Assembly (NCBI GenBank): GCA_036504875.1
Contig: DASXUK010000046.1
Location: forward strand, 1-64,000
DNA length: 64,000 bases
Direction of reading: 5' to 3'
Source: JACPFJ01 sp036504875
GTDB lineage: Bacteria; Desulfobacterota; Desulfuromonadia; Geobacterales; Pseudopelobacteraceae
The stretch's first letter is position 1, and each line of letters begins with the position of its first letter. The notes beneath the pieces were generated by a model. It worked only from the letters and a program-made list of their open reading frames with translations. It was not told the origin of the DNA and ran no database searches. Shown here piece by piece: positions 54,802 to 61,800 of this stretch. The translations under genes and the position numbers were made by a program.

Positions 54802-54895
54802 AATTCATCAAAAGCCGGGCTGATCTTGTTTTTTCTTGCCGAACCTGCCGTCATACTTTAGTATTTACGACACTAAAGTACTGAAAAGAGAGCCC

Positions 54896-55231
54896 ATGGA
54901 CAAGCAACAGCTTACGGAAAAAGCCACCGAGGTCTTTCGACCTTTTGAAACTGACAACCTGATTCATACTTTGCAGACCTTGAGCTTACAGCAGATCTTC
55001 AGCAATCCGGTTGTACTGATTGTAATCGCTCTGGTCCTATTCTTCGGCATTATAAAAAGATCTAAAACTGTCCTGCTGACACTTTTTTCTCTGATTGCTC
55101 TTATTGTAATACTCAGATATGCGATGCCGGCGCCGGGTGAGGATTTGTCATTAAAATCCTTGGTACCATTTGCATTCGGTGGGGTATTTATCGGTGGAGT
55201 TATTATCTACTTTTCGCTGATAAAAGACTAG
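54896..55231 (+). CDS. Small membrane protein, unknown function
   Basis: A 111-residue protein with three hydrophobic segments (about 37-52, 57-76, 88-108). No family recognised. I chose the ATG at 54896 with AAGAGAG just upstream. It sits 94 bases after dnaJ and 20 bases before a diheme protein on the same strand; the latter two may form a unit. Confidence 0.65.
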   Translation: MDKQQLTEKATEVFRPFETDNLIHTLQTLSLQQIFSNPVVLIVIALVLFFGIIKRSKTVLLTLFSLIALIVILRYAMPAPGEDLSLKSLVPFAFGGVFIGGVIIYFSLIKD

Positions 55232-55251
55232 CTACGTAAAAGGAAAATGAA

Positions 55252-55569
55252 ATGAAAATAGACAAACGTGACTGGTTATTTATAGGCTTAATAGTAGTAG
55301 TAGTGGCAATATTTTTTGCTATTTCCGGCCGGGAAAAGACCAAACCTGTGCCGTTTGACGATAATCACCGCATCGTATATGAAACCGCCAATCGCTTGGC
55401 ACCCGGTCCTGATGCATCTATTTTTAAAAGAGCTTTTTTCAAACCGGATAAAAAAGCGGCTGAGGTTTTTTGTGATCCCTGCCATAAAGAAAAAGGGGTC
55501 GCCTACCCTCCCAATCACCCTCCAAAAAATCGTTGCCTGTTTTGCCACAAGCTTAAACAAACCTCATAA
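55252..55569 (+). CDS. Small membrane-anchored diheme c-type cytochrome
   Basis: A 105-residue protein with one N-terminal membrane anchor (residues 9-25) and two CxxCH motifs near the C-terminus (CDPCHKE and CLFCHKL). The anchor and its basic N-terminus imply a periplasmic heme region. Ribosome-binding site AAAAGGAAAATG overlaps. Likely an electron-transfer protein, possibly serving the neighbouring membrane protein. Confidence 0.85.
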   Translation: MKIDKRDWLFIGLIVVVVAIFFAISGREKTKPVPFDDNHRIVYETANRLAPGPDASIFKRAFFKPDKKAAEVFCDPCHKEKGVAYPPNHPPKNRCLFCHKLKQTS

Positions 55570-55671
55570 TAGGTTCTGTTTGGTTTCGGGGCACTTACAG
55601 TCATCAATCTTTAATCTTCACTTATTTAGTAAACCTTAAGCGTAACGCCTGTTGAGATCGACAGGAAAGGC

Positions 55672-55710
55672 CCGGCAAATTTCAGGAAGCTGCCAAGCCG
55701 AGCCTGCCGG
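55672..55710 (-). other. 39-nt hairpin starting two bases after a UGA codon (SECIS-like candidate)
   Basis: On the minus strand CCGGCA (55710-55705) pairs perfectly with TGCCGG (55677-55672), and an inner GGCT/AGCT stem with one G-U pair encloses a 9-base loop. Position and total length match bacterial SECIS elements, which begin right after a UGA and span about 40 bases. The loop holds G residues but no exact published consensus is claimed. It may instead be a simple 3' stem-loop. Confidence 0.35.
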
Positions 55711-55712
55711 AT

Positions 55713-55772
55713 TCAGCAGGGATGAACAACCCCACTTCCCACTACCTTGGGTGGCACATATCTTTTTCTCAT
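55713..55772 (-). CDS. Short peptide ORF ending in Cys-UGA (candidate selenocysteine peptide or RiPP-like peptide)
   Basis: A 19-codon ORF, MRKRYVPPKVVGSGVVHPC, then TGA. GGAGAGAGGAT sits just before the ATG, a much better ribosome-binding site than chance would give. The reading frame stays open for 28 codons past the TGA to a TAA at 55626-55628, which would give a 48-residue peptide if the TGA encodes selenocysteine (Cys-Sec). A 39-nt hairpin starts two bases after the TGA. The N-terminus also matches the YxxPx[LV]xxxG leader pattern used by some lasso-type RiPPs. It follows the giant secreted protein gene by 74 bases on the same strand. No maturase gene is adjacent. The identity is uncertain; an ordinary small ORF remains possible. 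Confidence 0.45.
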   Translation of the reverse strand: MRKRYVPPKVVGSGVVHPC

Positions 55773-55846
55773 ATCCTCTCTCCTTTCGATGATTTACTCC
55801 TATTTATCTATAAAATCGAACCAAACCGCTGCCAATTTTCCTGCAG

Positions 55847-58800
55847 CTAATTGCAAACCTGCTTACCACTGCCATCCGTAGTACAAATACAGGTGCCGTG
55901 ATCGGGCGCAGTGGGCACGTTAAAGGCCGGTGTGGTTACCGTAATGATGTTGCTGGCAGGTGATTCGGTATTGTCATTAGCCCTGAACCCCCTGACCCGA
56001 TAGGTATAGGTTTTGACAGGCTCGATACCGATGGTGTCGATATATTCCGCGGCACTTACGGTCCCCACGAGTACCCAACTGCCATTTTTTATCTGAACCT
56101 GTATCTCATAGTAATTCTCTTCAGTTGTATTGTCGTTCCACTTGAGATGGACCTTGTATGGATATTTTGATGTGCCGGTCGTAGTTGAATACGTGGGAAC
56201 GCCGCCCGGGATTTCAAAACCCAGACCTGAAGGAGGATTCATCGCGGTTTCGGCGCAGGAGGCACTCGTGTAGGCTGAGGTGACGCCTGCATTGTTGCAG
56301 GCCGGCGGAGCCGCATAAGACGCAATCTGGTAGCAGTACGACGTCTCCGGGGCAAGGCCGGTGCGGCTAAAGAAGGTCGCGCTAGCGGAGGTTATCGAAA
56401 AGGGGGTTGAACAGTTTGCGCCCGGACATTCCTTCGCCAGAAAGGAGCTTTGGTTGTTCGTGCTGGCCGGTTGTGTCCAGGAGAGGTCGATCCTATTGGC
56501 GGCGTCCGGCCAGGTCTTGGCGATAACCCCTGTGGGCGGAAGAAATGCCGGTGTAACGGCGCTTGTCGTGGCATCGCTCAGAACCAGCTCGCCCGCGGCC
56601 GAACCGAGCTGAGGCCAACCAGCTTTATATGGGGCGACCTTATATTGATAGGTAGTGCCGGGACAGACGGTTGTATCGGTATAGCTGACCAGAGATGGAT
56701 CAATTACGGCACTGTTGTAATAAATCAGATTCTTGATCACACCCTGATAATAGCTAACATTATTTTGTCCCACGTACATGTAATATGCCGTCGGAGGAAT
56801 AGGAACCGGGGCGCTGTTGGTGGTTGCTACCTGAATTCCATCTACATAAACGGTGAGACGCGTCCCATTCCTCACAATCTTGATGCGGTACCACCGACCA
56901 GGTGAAAAATCGTTGCCGTTTACGCCATTTATGCCAACGTTCCCTAATACCGTTACCCATTGCCAACTAACATAGTCGTAGTTAAGAAAATCGAACCTGT
57001 GAGATGGAGTAGAAGCTGTTTTTATATAAAAATGCTGTTCTCCGGCAGAAGTAGATGAAGGATAAAGGTATAGAATGGTTTGGCCGCCGTATATGTTCTG
57101 ATAAAATTTATAATCAAACTCCAAGGTAAAGGTAGAGTTGTTGATATTGCTGTCGTTAGTTTTAGATAACGTAGCAGAATTAAGATTAAATCCTCCATCA
57201 TCATATGTCGGAGTGCCCGATGGTGTCAGATTCCGAGCATAAACTGAGCGATCTGTTAGGGTACTTGCCGTGCCATCCAGAGCGTAACTCGCCATGATTG
57301 ACTGGTCAGCGTTGTGGTTGCTAGGGACTCTAGATTTGTAAGCATAGGCGCAAGCACCGCCGCCGTCACAGCGGTAGACATCATAATCTGTCTCCCCGCT
57401 GGATTTGTCGGGCCAGGTAACCTGCATGGATGTGGAAGAGAGCGGAGCCGCGGCCGGGGAGACCGGTTTGCCGTTGGTGGTGGTGGCAGAGGCGACATTC
57501 GAGTAGACTCGCCAGGCGATGCTGTTGGATGGGTCGTTGCCGTTGCCGGAACAGGTCTGTGACCCGCTCCTGTAGGCTGCGACCCTGTAGTAATAGGAAG
57601 CACCCGGGGTCAGACCGCTTACCCGGTAACTGGTGCCTGTCCCGTTGGCGATAAGATAAGGAGCGGCCGGAGAGGGAAGTAATGTGCAGGATGCCCCGCT
57701 GCTGTCGGTGCAACCGTAGATATTGTAGCCGGTCGCTGCTGAGCCGTAATATAATTGTGATCCGGAAACAGCCGTTCCCCCAAAAAAGTCATTCCAGCCA
57801 ACGTCTATCGTAGATTCATCGAAAGCAGTTGCGCTCAGCACAAGCGGGTTGCCGGTTGCCAGCAGTTGAACTGCGCCAAAATAGGCCGTTCCAACGGGGC
57901 TTGTGTCGATGTAGCAGCGGACATCCACCGTCGAGACATTGCCCGGGATAGTGATGGTATCGACCGGCAATTCGGCCCAATCCTGTGTCCCGGTGACCTT
58001 GACATTGGTCACTGTCGAGGTGAACCCGGCGGCGGCATTGGTAACGTCGCACTTGGCCCACCCCTGTGTAAGAGCCGTCTTGAGATAGGCCTTCAGTTGA
58101 TACTGCGCCCCGGGAACAACCGGCACCGACGGCAGCGTATACCCGGTATTCCCCATTGATACCGCTGTGACGTACCTCGTAGATGTTCCGGTCAATCTGG
58201 TGTTTGAATCCGAATTAAAATAACCGGTACCCCATTGGGTCCAGGCATTAGTAACAAAATTCCAATCGTTGATAGCATTGAGCAAACCCGGGATCACGGC
58301 GGTGACAGTGTTGACGGTAGCCTTGACCTGCAGGCCGAGGGTCGTGTTATTTCCCGCCATGTCGGGTGTGACGTAGATAGCCACATTGTTTACGGAGAGG
58401 GCAGCATTGGCATTGCCGTAATAGAGATAGATCTGGGGTACTGACGTTGCCGTAGCGGCCGCGCCACTGCCGCCGCCACCGGTGAAACCGACGGTGGGGG
58501 TGCTGGTATAACCGGATCCGACGTTAGTGATTGTTAGGGCGGTCACTATGCCACCTGTAACCGTCGCCGTAGCGGCCGCGCCAGTACCGCCTCCACCGGT
58601 GAAACTGACGGTGGGGGCCGTTGTATAACCGGTACCGCCATTTGTAATTGTTAAGACGTTTATCGGGGTCGAGCCGGTCTTCAGATTGACCGTGGCTGAG
58701 GTAGTGTTGACATCGATGCTCTGGATGCTTTGAATGGTGTACTGCAGTTCTGTTTTAGCAACAGTGTCATAGAAACGGATATCGGAAAAATCCGCTTTGG

Positions 58801-61800
58801 GTTCGCTGCCGTCCAGTTTGGTGAGGTCTTTGGTTATGGTGACCTGCGCTACTCCGCTGATCGCGAAATTAGAGAAGAACAACGGTCGTGCTGACATCCA
58901 GAGATAGTTGGCGCCGTTGTTGGAGAGAATCGGCATGCCTTGAGGGTACTCGGCAGCAACAATGCTGTAGGTGTAAGCATTGCCGGGACAGACAGTGCTG
59001 TCGGTATAATATAACCACTGATTGTAGGCGTCGACCGGATTTACTGCCGCCAGGAAACTGAAATCAGTGCAATTGATACCGGCGCAGCGCTTGTAGACAT
59101 AATTTTGTTCGGTTGCGGTACTGGTATAAAGATTAAGCTTAGTATTAGTAAGGTCGGTTTTGTAAACCGGCCATGGCTGCGGCGGAGTTGAATACTTATA
59201 GTTCACCTGCGTTGGATTGACGGTGGTAGCGCCATACGCAGTTACTGCGCTTGCCGTGCTGCGGACGATGCCACAGGCGCTAGTGATGGTAGTTGAGACC
59301 CGGTATCCATATTGGACTCCCGGCACTATGGTAGTGTCGGTATAGTTTAAGACCCTGGTGCCGGTGATGGCGCCAACCTGCATAAAACCATTGCTGCAAC
59401 TGCCGCTGGTGGCTGTGCAGCGCTCGACGATAAAGCTGTTCCAAACACCAACAGCATTAGCGTCGGTCCAGGTGATCTTGATCTGCTGCTCATTTGGGTA
59501 CGTGGCCGTGCCGCTTAAAGTCGGCGCCGTGGGTGCGGCACCGACCACGATATTGCCGGTCGCAACGCTTGGTCCCAAAATGTTGCTGGAATCATTCTGG
59601 AAGTAGGCCGAAATTCGGTAGCGGAAAGTCCCGGCGCAGCCTACGGTCCCATCGCTATAGCCGATATTGGGCGGATCGGCGGAACCGGCGGCAACTGAAG
59701 CTACAGTAGTGACACCGTCGTTTTTGGTATTGCTCACGGGTGGAAGCAGCTTATATGGATTAGTGCCATCCAGAATATCCAAAGTGGTAAAGGTGCAACC
59801 GGAACCGGTGCAGCGTTCCAGCTTATAGCCGGTCTCGCCGATGGATTTATCGTCCCAGGTAAGGCCGACCTGGCTACCGGACGCAATGCCGGCCAGGTTG
59901 GCCGGGGCCTGCTGGTTGAAGGTGGTCTTGCAGACCGCGGTTTGCGAGGCGATATCCGTGGTCCAGCTGTTTGCAGTGCTGAATGCCGCCACCTTGTAGC
60001 AGTAGTTGGTGTTGCTGGCCGTGGCGCCGTCCGTGTAGCTGACCGTCGCGCCGGTGCCGAACATCGGCCCGATGGTGGCAAACAGCACCGTCGGGGTGCA
60101 TGCCGGACCGCTACAACGATAGATATAGAACCCTTCCTCGGTGGCGGTGGTGTCGGTCCAGGTGAGGGTTATGTGGTCGGTGAGCGGGAAGGTGCTGGTA
60201 GCGGGGCTGGTATCAATGTTGAAGGATTGTTGGTAATCGACCAATGGGTCTATGAGCCCCACTGAATTTGTAGTACGGGAAATGGTAATCGGCTTGCGAT
60301 AGAGCCATGATCCTGTTTGTCCTGTCAGGGTGTAAGGCGCACCGACTGTATCCAGAGAACCCACCGAACTCGATGGAGCGTCGGTCCCAGTGTCGGTGCT
60401 GACAGCCTTGGAAACATGAACCCATTCCCAGTTGGCGCTATAGGTCTGGTTGTTGTAGCTGTCCGAGTCATAGCGGCGTCCGATCACGATCGGCCGGGAA
60501 CCGAATGCCGGAACGGAGTAAACTGGAGCGGAGCCGGTGTAATACATGGCCCAGCTGCTGTCGATATCTCTCCAGCGGGGGCTGATCCTGAGGCTGTCGG
60601 AATAGATCGGCAAATTGTACCAGAATTGGTGGGTATCGATGATCGCCGGAGTGGATGTCGTCCGGGTCAGAATCTGGGTGGAGACACTGTTGTAAGTATA
60701 TGCGCCGTTTATGGAATAGTAAGCATTGGGTGGGTCCGTGGCTGTGGCGCTCCCCAGAAGATAGCCGAAGTTGTCGCTCGCGCTGTTGTAGACCCCCACC
60801 GGCACGAATCCGTTGAAATTGCTGGCGGGAAGGCTGGTAGCCTGGACATTGGCCTGAAGGTTGTATCCGGCGCCGAAAGTTTTTTTGGAGGTCAGCCTGC
60901 CGGTGGTGTTGGTGCCGGTCAGTTTGCTGCTGTTGTTGGCAATGCTGAATCCGGTGCCGTCGGTGATGGTCCACTTGGTGGTGTCGATGGCATTGCCGTC
61001 AAAATCATCGTTAAACTCGAATACCTTATTTCCGTCGGCTGTATTGGGGGCCGAAGGGTTGCCGTAATAGACGTAGTATTTCTGAGTAGCAGAGGCATTT
61101 ACCGGTATGCTGGGTATCTTAGTTATCACCATCGTGGTGCTGGTACCGCATTTGTTTGTTATTTGGTATTTGTTTTGAATGTATAGAGGCAGCACGGTAG
61201 TTCCGTCGCTATCGGTGATGCGGATATCATCGCAGTTGGTGACGACTGTTGCGGCACTGTTGGCCCCTGCCAGACCAGTGGGTTTGGCGGTGGTCATGCT
61301 CTTGGTGGTGGCGGTGACAATGGTGGAGTTTACTGTTTCCCAACCGCAGGAGGCGTTCTTGTAGGCCCTGATCCGGTACCAGTATTGGGTGCCGTAGATC
61401 AGGTCGGTGTCGAGGGAGGCGCGGGGCGAGGCGCTCGGGACGTCGATGGTTTTCTGAATCGTTGTGCAGGTGGCATCGGTGCAGCGATCGATGTGGAACC
61501 CGGTCTGGTCGGTGGTGGTAAAGGTCCAAGTGACGTTGATTTGCGATTCATTTAAAACTGCGGCCGCGGGAACTGTCGGTGCAGCCGGTTTGGCCGGCGT
61601 TGTTATCGATGTTGGCGTACTGTAGGCTGTCTCTGTCCATCCGGCGGATGTGGTTGGCTGTGCAGGGCTGCTTTGGACGTTTATAAGAGAGATAACCGCC
61701 GGCAGGCTCGCGGCATAGTGGGCTGTGATCTCCTGATCGTTCAGGGCTCGGTTGTAAACGCGCACGTCGTCCAGCTTGCCTTTTACGATATTGCCATAGA

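Noticed and set aside
55570..55846. Possible GEMM/cyclic-GMP-AMP riboswitch between the diheme gene and the giant gene
   Set aside because: I looked on both strands for the conserved GCAAAGCC-type core and the GGNAGCCGGGNNGCCG tetraloop-receptor pattern and did not find them. The stem-loops there fit the short UGA-containing ORF better.
60317..61186. 289-codon plus-strand ORF inside the giant gene
   Set aside because: Antisense shadow: low-complexity Val/Gly/Arg-rich translation, no ribosome-binding site, no domain, and it runs opposite a coherent FN3/DUF2341 reading frame.
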